From an uncultured Sphingomonadaceae bacterium (GTDB taxonomy: Bacteria > Pseudomonadota > Alphaproteobacteria > Sphingomonadales > Sphingomonadaceae): a stretch of DNA of 8,564 bases. Location of the stretch: contig CAMLKX010000075.1 of NCBI GenBank assembly GCA_946480515.1, positions 1 to 8,564 of the forward strand, written 5' to 3'. How positions within the stretch are numbered: position 1 is the first letter of the stretch; every line of letters starts with the position of its first letter. The notes beneath the pieces are model-generated. The model was not told where the DNA came from. It searched no databases and saw only the letters and a list, made by a program, of their open reading frames with translations. The position numbers and the translations under genes are program-made. Positions 1 through 5,936 of this stretch are shown piece after piece.

Positions 1-255
1 GCGGCGCTGGTGCGATTCGAGCGGGCCGGACCTCGCATCAACGTGCGCGGCGAGGACGTGGACGTGGACTTCACCGCGGTCCTCACGCTCGATCCACGCC
101 CGGTCCTCTGCCGACCCGGGAGGAGTTGCATGGTGATGGACATAATAGCGCGGAACCAGAAACAGACCGGCCAGCCAGAAGATGACGAAGATGATGTGGG
201 CCGATTTGACCCACAGGTAGGCGGCACCCAGCCAGCCGGTCCAATCGTCTAGCAC
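1..255 (-). CDS. hemJ: HemJ-like protoporphyrinogen IX oxidase (UPF0093/CopD-like), N-terminal part, runs off the window
   Basis: HemJ is an inner-membrane protein that oxidises protoporphyrinogen IX to protoporphyrin IX, two steps after HemE. The reading starts at a GTG (253-255) overlapping the last 7 bases of hemE and stays open to the window edge, about 85 codons. Residues 13-42 give the first membrane helix and the family signature: YLWVKSAHIIFVIFW, then AGLFLVPRYYV and a His-rich HHH, including the heme-ligand-type His20. WIERED at 54-59 also fits. After residue 60 (bases 1-75) the expected basic segment and second helix (a RKIILTP-like motif) are missing; the frame gives a non-hydrophobic stretch instead. 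No other frame restores it, so this is not a simple frameshift. The end may be a chimeric assembly join or a real truncation. The N-terminal identification is fairly secure; the 3' part is not. Confidence 0.6.
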   Translation of the reverse strand, partial: MLDDWTGWLGAAYLWVKSAHIIFVIFWLAGLFLVPRYYVHHHATPPGSAEDRAWIEREDRGEVHVHVLAAHVDARSGPLESHQRR

Positions 256-1331
256 GCAGTCGTTCCCCTTCCCCGCACCAGTGCAACCAACTGCTCGACA
301 TGGCCGATCGGCGTGTCCGGCAAAATCCCATGTCCGAGGTTGAAGATATGCGGACGGTCCGAAAGCGCCCGCAAGATGCGCTGCACACCAGCATCAAGCT
401 GCGGCCCACCGGTCACCAACAGCAATGGATCGAGATTCCCCTGCACCGGCAGCCCGGGCGCAAGTAGGCGGTGCGCCCAGTCCGGATCCACGGTTTCATC
501 AAGCCCGATCGCATCGACCCCGGTCTCGCGGGCATAAGCAGCCAGCTTCCCTCCGGCGCCTTTAGGGAAGCCGATGATCTTCAGCTCTGGCCGGCGCCTC
601 CGCAGTTCGCTGACGATGGTCGCCGTTGGCGCGATCACCCAGCGTTCGAACTCGGCCGGAGCCAGACTGCCCGCCCAACTGTCGAATAGTTGAACCGCAT
701 CCACACCAGCTTCAGCCTGCTTGACCAGATAATCCACGGTCACGTTGGTAACCGCATCGACAATTCTCTGCATCGCCGCCGGATCGCGATAGGCGAGGCG
801 CCGCGCCGCGGATTGTTCGCGCGATCCTTCACCAGCGATCATATAGGTTCCGACCGTCCAGGGGCTGCCTGCAAAGCCCAGGAAGGCCGTTTGTGGCGGC
901 AACCCTCCCCTAACCTGCCGGACCGTCTCATACACGGGCTGAAGGCGCTCCGGAGCCCGCTGTAGGCCATCGAGCGCAGCATCAACCAACGGTGGTGCCA
1001 GGCGCGGACCCTCGCCAGCCATGAAGCTCAGTTCCTGACCAAGCGCATGCGGGACAACCAGGATATCTGAAAACAGGATCGCGCCATCGAACCCAAAGCG
1101 CCGGATCGGCTGGAGCGTGACCTCGGCAGCGGCTTCACTATCATGGACCAGATCAAGGAAACCACCCTTGTCGGCCCGCAGCGCTCGATATTCCGGGAGG
1201 TAGCGTCCAGCCTGACGCATCAGCCAGATCGGCGGCGGATCGCAGCGATGACCCGCCAGCACGGACAGCAGGGGCTTCTCACTTGGCGCGGGCTGGGTTC
1301 CGTTTAGGCCACGCGCTGGCGAGTTCGACAC
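249..1331 (-). CDS. hemE: Uroporphyrinogen decarboxylase
   Basis: HemE removes the four acetate carboxyl groups of uroporphyrinogen III to give coproporphyrinogen III in the cytoplasm; it needs no cofactor. The 360-residue product has the usual family length. The N-terminal signature LMRQAGRYLPEYR lies at 37-49, with the two substrate-binding arginines R39 and R43. The catalytic aspartate is in FSDI (D89), GFAGSPWT is at 152-159, the active-site tyrosine in TYMIAG (Y163), LFDSWAG at 215-221, GFPKGAG at 254-260, and the conserved histidine in LGHGILPDTP (H334). The start is GTG: AAGGAG lies 7 bases before it (bases 1339-1344 on the complement), which decides the choice. hemJ follows with a 7-base overlap, so the two heme genes are probably co-transcribed leftward. 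hemE is the classical gene flanking the origin in alphaproteobacteria, and the adjoining non-coding region looks like oriC. Confidence 0.97.
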   Translation of the reverse strand: MSNSPARGLNGTQPAPSEKPLLSVLAGHRCDPPPIWLMRQAGRYLPEYRALRADKGGFLDLVHDSEAAAEVTLQPIRRFGFDGAILFSDILVVPHALGQELSFMAGEGPRLAPPLVDAALDGLQRAPERLQPVYETVRQVRGGLPPQTAFLGFAGSPWTVGTYMIAGEGSREQSAARRLAYRDPAAMQRIVDAVTNVTVDYLVKQAEAGVDAVQLFDSWAGSLAPAEFERWVIAPTATIVSELRRRRPELKIIGFPKGAGGKLAAYARETGVDAIGLDETVDPDWAHRLLAPGLPVQGNLDPLLLVTGGPQLDAGVQRILRALSDRPHIFNLGHGILPDTPIGHVEQLVALVRGRGTTAC

Positions 1332-1380
1332 CCAAATACTCCTTATAAAAGATTCTAATAAGGATGATGATTCTAGTAGG
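1331..1380. other. AT-rich block with direct repeat, candidate DNA-unwinding element
   Basis: Only 16 of these 50 bases are G or C, in an otherwise G+C-rich window. Inside is a near-perfect direct repeat, GATTCTAATA (1351-1360) and GATTCTAGTA (1369-1378), 18 bases apart, each copy carrying a GATTC methylation site. TAATAA (1356-1361) and TAGTAG (1374-1379) resemble DnaA-trio triplets, on the strand whose 3' side faces the nearest DnaA box. The block also contains the hemE ribosome binding site and probably its promoter, so AT-richness alone could reflect that role. Unwinding-element function is inferred from position beside DnaA boxes. Confidence 0.45.
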
Positions 1381-1416
1381 CGCGACGATTGTGGGGGTTA
1401 AGCCCAAGCCCCGCGG

Positions 1417-1425
1417 TTACCCACA
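1417..1425 (+). promoter_or_regulatory. DnaA box TTACCCACA
   Basis: One mismatch (position 4) from TTATCCACA. It is the box nearest the AT-rich block, 37 bases from it, and has the same orientation as the other two boxes. Confidence 0.55.
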
Positions 1426-1481
1426 GCGCGCGTCCTTGAACGAGTCTCGGAAAACTGTCGAGTCGACTGCTCTCGTTCCCG

Positions 1482-1490
1482 TGATCCACA
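1482..1490 (+). promoter_or_regulatory. DnaA box TGATCCACA (Caulobacter G-box type)
   Basis: One mismatch (position 2) from TTATCCACA, and identical to the G-box form described for the Caulobacter origin. It lies centrally in the hemE-maf gap. Confidence 0.6.
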
Positions 1491-1504
1491 GGTTGGGGAC
1501 TGTT

Positions 1505-1526
1505 CAATCCGCATGTGCGTTGATTG
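1505..1526. repeat. Imperfect inverted repeat within the putative origin
   Basis: CAATC (1505-1509) pairs with GATTG (1522-1526), and CGCA (1510-1513) with TGCG (1516-1519). The loop is TG and there is a two-base TT bulge on the right arm. It lies between the second and third DnaA boxes. It could be a protein-binding dyad; I found no match to the IHF consensus across it. Function unknown. Confidence 0.35.
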
Positions 1527-1605
1527 CTGGAGCATTCATGAGCGGCCGCTTCGACGCCGGACTCTTGAGATGATCCCCGCTTTGGCTCTAGTGCCGCGCA
1601 CGGCC

Positions 1606-1614
1606 TTTTCCACA
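1606..1614 (+). promoter_or_regulatory. DnaA box TTTTCCACA
   Basis: Matches the relaxed consensus TTWTNCACA exactly and is one base from TTATCCACA. It ends 22 bases before the maf start codon, so DnaA bound here could also affect maf transcription. Confidence 0.6.
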
Positions 1615-1636
1615 TGGCTGTCCCGGGGGGCCATCA

Positions 1637-2221
1637 ATGCCGCTGATTCTTGCATCTGCCAGCGCCAGCCGCCGGGCGATGCTCGAAGCTGCGGGCGCTG
1701 ATTTCCGCGTGCAGCCCTCGTCGGTTGATGAGACGTCATTCAAACAAACCTATAGCTCGGACCCAGTCGCCCTTGCGACCGCACTCGCCGAAGCGAAGGC
1801 GCTGGATGTCAGCCGCCAGCATTCAGGGACGTGGGTGATCGGCAGTGATTCCGTTGCCGCTGTGCGCGACCGACTGTTCGACAAGCCCGAAAGCCGCGAC
1901 GAGGCCGTCCGTCATCTGAGGGCATTTTCCGGGCAAACCTTGCGGCTGATCAGCGCCGTCGCATTATCTTGCGACCAGCAAACGCACTGGTCTCATCACG
2001 CGACCGCTCGGCTTCATGTGCGCGATCTGTCCGATTCGTTCATCTCTGCGTATCTTGATCGCGAGTGGCCGGCCGTAGCGGGCTGCGTCGGCGTGTTCAG
2101 GATCGAAGCGGCAGGCGTTCAGCTATTCGAGCAGATTGAGGGGGATCAATTCACCATCATGGGCATGCCGTTGCTCCCGTTGCTGGCAGCGCTGCGCGAG
2201 CGCTCCCTGATGCCATCATGA
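1637..2221 (+). CDS. maf: Maf-family nucleotide pyrophosphatase
   Basis: Maf proteins hydrolyse nucleoside triphosphates, mostly modified or non-canonical ones, to the monophosphate and pyrophosphate, cleaning the nucleotide pool. The 194-residue product has family length. It begins with the substrate-binding motif LASASASRR (5-13), followed by DETSF (31-35). The catalytic aspartate is in GSDS (D71; most homologues read GADT), the conserved lysine in FDKP (K83), and the C-terminal motif is GDQFTIMGMPLLPLL. The ATG is preceded by a run of six G at 1625-1630, a poor but plausible ribosome binding site. It is the first gene rightward of the putative origin and its stop overlaps the aroE start (ATGA), so it likely heads the maf-aroE-coaE-dnaQ operon. 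Which Maf subclass it belongs to (dTTP/UTP or 7-methyl-GTP) cannot be settled by eye. Confidence 0.93.
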   Translation: MPLILASASASRRAMLEAAGADFRVQPSSVDETSFKQTYSSDPVALATALAEAKALDVSRQHSGTWVIGSDSVAAVRDRLFDKPESRDEAVRHLRAFSGQTLRLISAVALSCDQQTHWSHHATARLHVRDLSDSFISAYLDREWPAVAGCVGVFRIEAAGVQLFEQIEGDQFTIMGMPLLPLLAALRERSLMPS

Positions 2222-3030
2222 CGTCAATCCCGTTTGCCGAAGTGATCGGCGATCCGATCGCCCAGAGCAAGTCGCCGCTAATCCATGGCTTCTGGCTCGA
2301 GCAGCTGCAGATTTCCGCCGAATATCGGCGCCACCAGGTACCTCCTGGCGAGATCGCGGCCTATCTTTCTACCCGTCGCAGTGACCCGGACTGGAAGGGT
2401 TGCAATGTAACGATGCCGTTGAAGCTGGATGCTCTCGACCTTGCCAACGAAGCCAGCGATGCGGCAGTCACTGCTGGTGCCGCGAATCTGCTGTTGCCCC
2501 GCGGCGGACGGATCATTGCCGGGAACACCGATGTTGCGGCGATCGCGACCCTGGTCGGTCGTCATCTCGGGGAGACTCCGCCAAATGTTGTCCTGCTCGG
2601 GAATGGCGGTGCCGCGCGCGGGGCGTTGGTCGCGCTTCGAATACTTGGAATTAACACGGTAACGATCCATGCCCGCGATCTTACAGCGGCAACCAAGTTG
2701 GCGGTCGAGTTTGGCCTCCATTTCGCGCCGAGACCTCTTGATGCGCCGTTCGAGGCAGACGGCCTGATCAATGCCACACCCATGGGCATGGGTAGCAATC
2801 TCCCTCCACCAATTGAGCTTGACGGCTTGCCCGGGACGGGATGGGTCTTCGACATGGTGACTTACCCGGCGGAGACGGAGTTGCTGCAACGGGCGCAAGC
2901 GCGCGGTCTGACGGTCATCACCGGGCTTGAGATGCTGGTTGAGCAGGCCGCCGATAGCTTCCTGCCCTTTTTTGGCGTTCAGGCGCCGCGCGACCGCGAC
3001 CCCGAACTGTTCGAACTGCTCAGATCATGA
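2218..3030 (+). CDS. aroE: Shikimate dehydrogenase (NADP+)
   Basis: AroE reduces 3-dehydroshikimate to shikimate with NADPH, the fourth step of the shikimate pathway to aromatic amino acids. The 270-residue protein carries all the family landmarks. The substrate site GDPIAQSKSPLIHG is at 11-24, with the two serine/lysine contacts. NVTMPLK (63-69) holds the catalytic lysine K69, and GNTD (102-105) the catalytic aspartate D105. The Rossmann nucleotide loop is GNGGAA (128-133), a mild variant of GAGGAA. INATPMGM lies at 185-191, FDMVTYPAETELL at 211-223, and GLEMLVEQAADSF at 236-248. The ATG overlaps the maf stop by 4 bases (ATGA) and the stop overlaps the coaE start in the same way, implying translational coupling in one transcript. 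The intact motifs argue for true AroE rather than a YdiB or Rif-type relative. Confidence 0.96.
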   Translation: MTSIPFAEVIGDPIAQSKSPLIHGFWLEQLQISAEYRRHQVPPGEIAAYLSTRRSDPDWKGCNVTMPLKLDALDLANEASDAAVTAGAANLLLPRGGRIIAGNTDVAAIATLVGRHLGETPPNVVLLGNGGAARGALVALRILGINTVTIHARDLTAATKLAVEFGLHFAPRPLDAPFEADGLINATPMGMGSNLPPPIELDGLPGTGWVFDMVTYPAETELLQRAQARGLTVITGLEMLVEQAADSFLPFFGVQAPRDRDPELFELLRS

Positions 3031-3620
3031 TTCGCATTGCCCTCACCGGATCGATCGGCATGGGCAAGTCGACCGTTGCGGCGATGTTCGCGAGACGGGG
3101 CATTCCAGTGTTCGATGCCGACCTGGAAGTCCGTGCTTTGCAGGCGCCAGGCGGCGAACTGGTGCCCAGAATCGCGGAGCGTTGGCCGAATACCGTTCGC
3201 GATGGAGTGCTGGATCGCGAACGACTGGCTTCAGCGGTGCTGGGCCACCCAGCCGAACTCGCAGCGCTCGAATCGCTGGTGCATCCAGCAGTGGGGAAAG
3301 CACGGCAGCGATTCATCGACCAACATCAGGATGCGCCGGCGCTACTGTTCGATATCCCCCTGCTGTTCGAGACCGGAGCCGAGCATGGCTTCGACCGCAT
3401 CATCACCGTTTCGGCACCGGCGGAGGTTCAGCGTCAACGGGTGTTCGCCAGACCTGGGATGAGCGTGGAGAAGCTCAAAGCGATCTTGGCCAGGCAGGTT
3501 CCGGATGCCGAAAAACGCGCCAGGTCCGACTTCGTGATCCAGACTGGAATCGGCCTCGCCGACACAGAGCGCCAAGTCGATGCGATCCTTGCTTGCCTCG
3601 GGATTCCGGTGGCTCAATAA
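3027..3620 (+). CDS. coaE: Dephospho-CoA kinase
   Basis: CoaE phosphorylates the 3'-hydroxyl of dephospho-CoA with ATP, the last step of coenzyme A synthesis. The 197-residue protein is of normal length. Its P-loop is GSIGMGKST (8-16), followed by the substrate-site DAD (30-32), the DIPLLFE segment (109-115) and the lid/adenine region with RQVPDAEKRARSDFVIQTG (156-174), matching the family's pattern RQ-x-EKR-x-AD-VI-N-G with S and Q/T replacing the commonest residues. The start ATG overlaps the aroE stop (ATGA). dnaQ begins 6 bases after the stop. The same gene order, aroE-coaE-dnaQ, is common in alphaproteobacteria near the origin. Confidence 0.96.
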   Translation: MIRIALTGSIGMGKSTVAAMFARRGIPVFDADLEVRALQAPGGELVPRIAERWPNTVRDGVLDRERLASAVLGHPAELAALESLVHPAVGKARQRFIDQHQDAPALLFDIPLLFETGAEHGFDRIITVSAPAEVQRQRVFARPGMSVEKLKAILARQVPDAEKRARSDFVIQTGIGLADTERQVDAILACLGIPVAQ

Positions 3621-3626
3621 GGGGTC

Positions 3627-4349
3627 ATGCGCGAGATCATTTTCGACACGGAAACAACTGGCCTGAGCCCGGAAGGAGGCGACCGGCTGGTTGAGATTGG
3701 CTGTGTTGAGCTGGTCAATCGGGTTGAAACGGGCCGCCAATTTCACGCCTACTTCAACCCGCAACGCCCGATGCCGCGGGAGGCGGAGGCGGTGCATGGC
3801 CTCAGCGAGATTTTTCTCTCGGACAAGCCATTGTTCACAGACAAGGTTTCCGAGCTTCTCGAGTTTATCGCGGATTCGCCACTGGTCGCCCACAATGCCG
3901 GGTTCGACTTCGGCTTCCTCAACCATGAGCTCGGCCGCTGCGGATTGCCGCCGATCTGCTTCAGCCGGATGGTCGACACGCTTTCTCTTGCGCGCAGCCG
4001 TCATCCAGGAGCGAAGCATAGCCTGGACGCGCTATGTGTTCGCTTTGGCGTCGACCGCAGTCAGCGCGTCAAGCACGGGGCATTGCTTGACGCGCAACTT
4101 CTCGCCCAAGTGTATATCGAACTCACCGGCGGGCGTCAGATCGGCCTTGGACTGGCTGCCGATACCCCGGCGCAGGCTAATCTCAACACAGCCGCGGCGA
4201 AAATCATCCGCATCGCGCGCCCGCCCCGGCCGCATGCCCCAACCGACGAAGAACTCCAGCGTCACGCGGCATTCCTTGCCATGTTGAAGCAACCTTTATG
4301 GCACCAGCATGGGGTTGGAGAGTTGATGTTCGCAGGGGATGACGTCTAA
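3627..4349 (+). CDS. dnaQ: DNA polymerase III epsilon subunit, 3'-5' proofreading exonuclease
   Basis: DnaQ is the proofreading subunit of the replicase core, bound to the alpha subunit. The 240-residue product shows the DEDDh exonuclease set. ExoI is DTETTGL with metal ligands D7 and E9. ExoII is VAHNAGFDFGFLNHE with D94. ExoIII-epsilon is KHGALLDAQLLA with the catalytic H150 and D155. The conserved VHGLS lies at 56-60. The last ~65 residues lack exonuclease motifs and correspond to the linker and alpha-binding tail. The ATG has AAGG/GGGG-type ribosome binding sequence (3619-3624) just upstream, overlapping the coaE stop. It closes the tight maf-aroE-coaE-dnaQ unit; a short GC hairpin follows the stop codon. 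Its place a few kilobases from the putative origin gives early duplication in the replication cycle. Confidence 0.95.
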   Translation: MREIIFDTETTGLSPEGGDRLVEIGCVELVNRVETGRQFHAYFNPQRPMPREAEAVHGLSEIFLSDKPLFTDKVSELLEFIADSPLVAHNAGFDFGFLNHELGRCGLPPICFSRMVDTLSLARSRHPGAKHSLDALCVRFGVDRSQRVKHGALLDAQLLAQVYIELTGGRQIGLGLAADTPAQANLNTAAAKIIRIARPPRPHAPTDEELQRHAAFLAMLKQPLWHQHGVGELMFAGDDV

Positions 4350-4350
4350 C

Positions 4351-4367
4351 GCCGCGGTCCTCGCGGC
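4351..4367. terminator. GC-rich stem-loop after dnaQ; weak or partial terminator
   Basis: GCCGCG (4351-4356) pairs perfectly with CGCGGC (4362-4367) around a 5-base loop, starting one base after the dnaQ stop codon. There is no T-run behind it, so it may act as an mRNA-stabilising or attenuating hairpin rather than a full intrinsic terminator. It ends 5 bases before the hpf ribosome binding site and could separate expression of the maf-dnaQ group from hpf-ptsN. Confidence 0.35.
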
Positions 4368-4384
4368 ATGCGGGAGGAGAGCAA

Positions 4385-4951
4385 GTGGAAATTCGGGTGT
4401 CTGGCCATCAGGTCGAAACCGGAAGTGCGCTTCGCAGTCACGTGTCCCAGCGCATCGAAGGCATCGCGGATAAGTATTTTTCGCGTGCGATCGCAGCAAC
4501 AATCACCTTTGGCCGCGGTCCGCATGATCATGGCTTTACGTGTGACATTATCGCCCCGGTCGTTCAGGGCGTGGTCCTCAAGGCATCGAATCGCGCCGGT
4601 GAGGCGCACGTGGCGTTCGAGGGCGCCGCCGACAAGATTGAACGGCAGCTGGCGCGCTATGTCAGCCGGCTGAAGAGCCGCAAGGGCAATGGCGGAGCCG
4701 AGTTGGTGGAGAACGCCGCTTATACCGTCTTCGAAGCTCCCGCCGAGGCGGAAGAGCCGCCGGCGAATCCGCCCATCATCGCTGAAACCCGCGTCGATAT
4801 CCCCGACGCCACGGTCTCCGACGCAGTGATGATGCTGGACCTGCGGAACACCAATGCCCTTATGTTCAGGAACGTTGCGACGGGCGGCTTCAACATGGTC
4901 TATCGCCGAGATGACGGAAGTATTGGCTGGGTCGAGCCAAAGTCCGGCTGA
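4385..4951 (+). CDS. hpf: Ribosome hibernation-promoting factor, long form (HPF/YfiA family)
   Basis: Hpf binds the decoding and tRNA sites of the small subunit in starved or slow cells; the long form dimerises 70S ribosomes into inactive 100S particles through its C-terminal domain. The 188-residue protein has both parts. Residues 1-98 form the ribosome-binding domain, with IADKYFSRAI (27-36), the AADKIERQLARYVSRLK helix (81-97) and basic side chains. An acidic, Ala/Pro-rich linker spans about 100-135. The conserved dimerisation domain is at 136-188, with VSDAVMMLDLRNTNALMF, RNVATGGFNMVYRRDDG and IGWVEP. The start is GTG, chosen because GGAGG (4373-4377) lies 7 bases before it and the family begins with MEIRVSGHQV. 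The neighbour ptsN is its usual partner; rpoN, often upstream, is not here. Confidence 0.95.
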   Translation: MEIRVSGHQVETGSALRSHVSQRIEGIADKYFSRAIAATITFGRGPHDHGFTCDIIAPVVQGVVLKASNRAGEAHVAFEGAADKIERQLARYVSRLKSRKGNGGAELVENAAYTVFEAPAEAEEPPANPPIIAETRVDIPDATVSDAVMMLDLRNTNALMFRNVATGGFNMVYRRDDGSIGWVEPKSG

Positions 4952-5017
4952 CATGGTTCATTTACGATCCTATGTGCAGCAAATTCCGGGGGCGTCTTCA
5001 CACGAGCTAGTCTTCAC

Positions 5018-5482
5018 ATGCGTCTGAGTGATTTCATCGAGTTCGATGCGGTTCGAACCAATCTGGCGGCGAGCAACAAGCGAGCGCTCATGAACCAGCT
5101 TGCGGTCATCGCTGGTCAGGCCCTGGGAATGGATTCGTCCCTGATCCTGGGTGCGATCAACGAGCGGGAGCGGCTTGGTTCGACCGGGTTCGGCAATGGA
5201 GTTGCGATTCCTCACGGGAAACTCGAGGGCCTGGATCGCATCCGCATCTTCGTTGTCCAGCTAGGCAAGCCGATCGATTATGAGGCGATCGACGGCAATC
5301 CGGTCGACCTCGTGTTCATGCTCTTGTCGCCGCCGGGGGCGGGTGCCGAGCATTTGAAGGCGCTGGCTGCGATCAGCCGGACAGCGCGTCACCGCCTGAT
5401 GGTTGAGCAGCTGCGCGGCGCGCGGAGCAGCGACGCCCTTGCCGCCGTCCTGGTGGGTGCAGACGAGCGCGATGCCGCCTGA
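5018..5482 (+). CDS. ptsN: PTS IIA-like nitrogen regulatory protein (EIIA-Ntr)
   Basis: PtsN is the terminal phospho-acceptor of the nitrogen-type phosphotransferase chain (PtsP-PtsO-PtsN). It has no sugar transporter; it regulates potassium handling, nitrogen and carbon balance and stress responses by binding partner proteins. The 154-residue protein is a complete single IIA domain. The phosphorylated histidine is H66 in AIPHGKL, preceded by ERLGSTGFGNG (51-61); the helix beginning HLKALAAISR is near 117. It starts at ATG 66 bases after hpf; I see no good ribosome binding site in front, and no in-frame alternative is better. The hpf-ptsN pair is conserved across proteobacteria. The 3' end overlaps the next gene by 11 bases. 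Confidence 0.93.
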   Translation: MRLSDFIEFDAVRTNLAASNKRALMNQLAVIAGQALGMDSSLILGAINERERLGSTGFGNGVAIPHGKLEGLDRIRIFVVQLGKPIDYEAIDGNPVDLVFMLLSPPGAGAEHLKALAAISRTARHRLMVEQLRGARSSDALAAVLVGADERDAA

Positions 5483-5936
5483 CGGAGCGACGGGGGCAGA
5501 GGCCCATTACCGATCGCTCGAGGCACTCTATCAGTCGGCTCCGATCAACCGTTTGTTCCAATCCACCCTGTCGATCACCGCGGCCGGTCAGGCCGAGATT
5601 GCGTTCCATGTGGAGGAAGGGATGCACCATGCGGCCAACGCTGCCCATGGTACGCTGTACTTCAAGATGCTCGACGACGCGGCGTTCTACGCCGCGAACA
5701 GTCTCGTTAGTGATCGCTTTTTGCTGACGACTGCGTTCAACCTGCATTTCACCAAGCCCATGCGCAGCGGCCCCGCTCACGCGGAGGGGCGGTGGGTCAG
5801 CGGAAGACGGCGGGTGTTCGTCGCGGAGGCACGGATTGTGGATTCCGAAGGCGAGGAGTGTGCCAGAGGAACAGGAACGTTTCTTCGCTCGCATATCCCT
5901 TTGAGCAGCTTGTCCGGATACCGCTTTCAGGCATGA
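5472..5936 (+). CDS. PaaI-family hotdog thioesterase
   Basis: A single hotdog-fold domain of 154 residues, expected to hydrolyse acyl-CoA thioesters in the cytoplasm; the substrate cannot be read from sequence. The active-site strand-helix reads ANAAHGTLYFKMLDDAAFYAAN (about 55-76), with the His-Gly pair H59-G60 and the acidic residues D68/D69 on the hotdog helix. TTAFNLHFTKPM (86-97) and GRRRVFVAEARIVDSEG (111-127) are the typical following strands. The frame is open upstream to an earlier ATG at 5403, but that would lie wholly inside ptsN, so the ATG at 5472, overlapping ptsN by 11 bases, is preferred. The stop overlaps the next start (ATGA). Co-transcription with hpf-ptsN is likely; no functional link to PTS-Ntr is known to me. 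Confidence 0.85.
   Translation: MPPDGATGAEAHYRSLEALYQSAPINRLFQSTLSITAAGQAEIAFHVEEGMHHAANAAHGTLYFKMLDDAAFYAANSLVSDRFLLTTAFNLHFTKPMRSGPAHAEGRWVSGRRRVFVAEARIVDSEGEECARGTGTFLRSHIPLSSLSGYRFQA

Larger units (their letters stand above)
1332..1636. other. oriC: Candidate chromosomal replication origin (oriC) between hemE and maf
   Basis: These 305 bases hold no convincing gene; the open frames crossing them are low-complexity shadows. They contain an AT-rich block beside hemE (16 G/C in bases 1331-1380), three same-strand 9-mers each one mismatch from the DnaA box TTATCCACA (1417-1425, 1482-1490, 1606-1614), and five GANTC sites. One box, TGATCCACA, has the form of the Caulobacter G-box. For a random sequence of even base composition I estimate about 0.06 such 9-mers in this length on both strands, so three is far above chance. 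Flanking genes point away on both sides, as expected for replication-co-oriented transcription. In Caulobacter and Rickettsia the origin lies next to hemE. The call is inference from motifs plus synteny; GC skew and an origin-to-terminus coverage gradient cannot be seen in this window. Confidence 0.7.

Noticed and set aside
10..252. Plus-strand open frame across the left edge
   Set aside because: From about base 85 onward it is the antisense of the recognisable HemJ N-terminus; only its first ~25 codons look protein-like, which is treated as a possible chimeric join, not a gene.
1391..1399. Reverse-strand DnaA box at TGTGGGGGT
   Set aside because: The complement ACCCCCACA has several mismatches from the consensus.
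1505..1534. IHF site around TTGATT in the putative origin
   Set aside because: The TTGATW half is present, but the required YAA at the correct distance is not.
1364..1739. Open frames on both strands across the hemE-maf gap
   Set aside because: They have no recognisable motif or ribosome binding site, overlap one another, and run into maf antisense; the gap is better explained as a non-coding origin region.
2278..2898. Long minus-strand open frame opposite aroE
   Set aside because: It is the antisense shadow of a gene with all AroE motifs intact, and its product shows no recognisable family.
3342..4019. Long minus-strand open frame opposite coaE and dnaQ
   Set aside because: It spans the junction of two well-supported genes, and its composition is typical of antisense reading in G+C-rich DNA.
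5041..5054. GTTC...GTTC pair resembling a LexA operator
   Set aside because: The spacer is 6 bases, not 7, and it lies inside the ptsN coding sequence.
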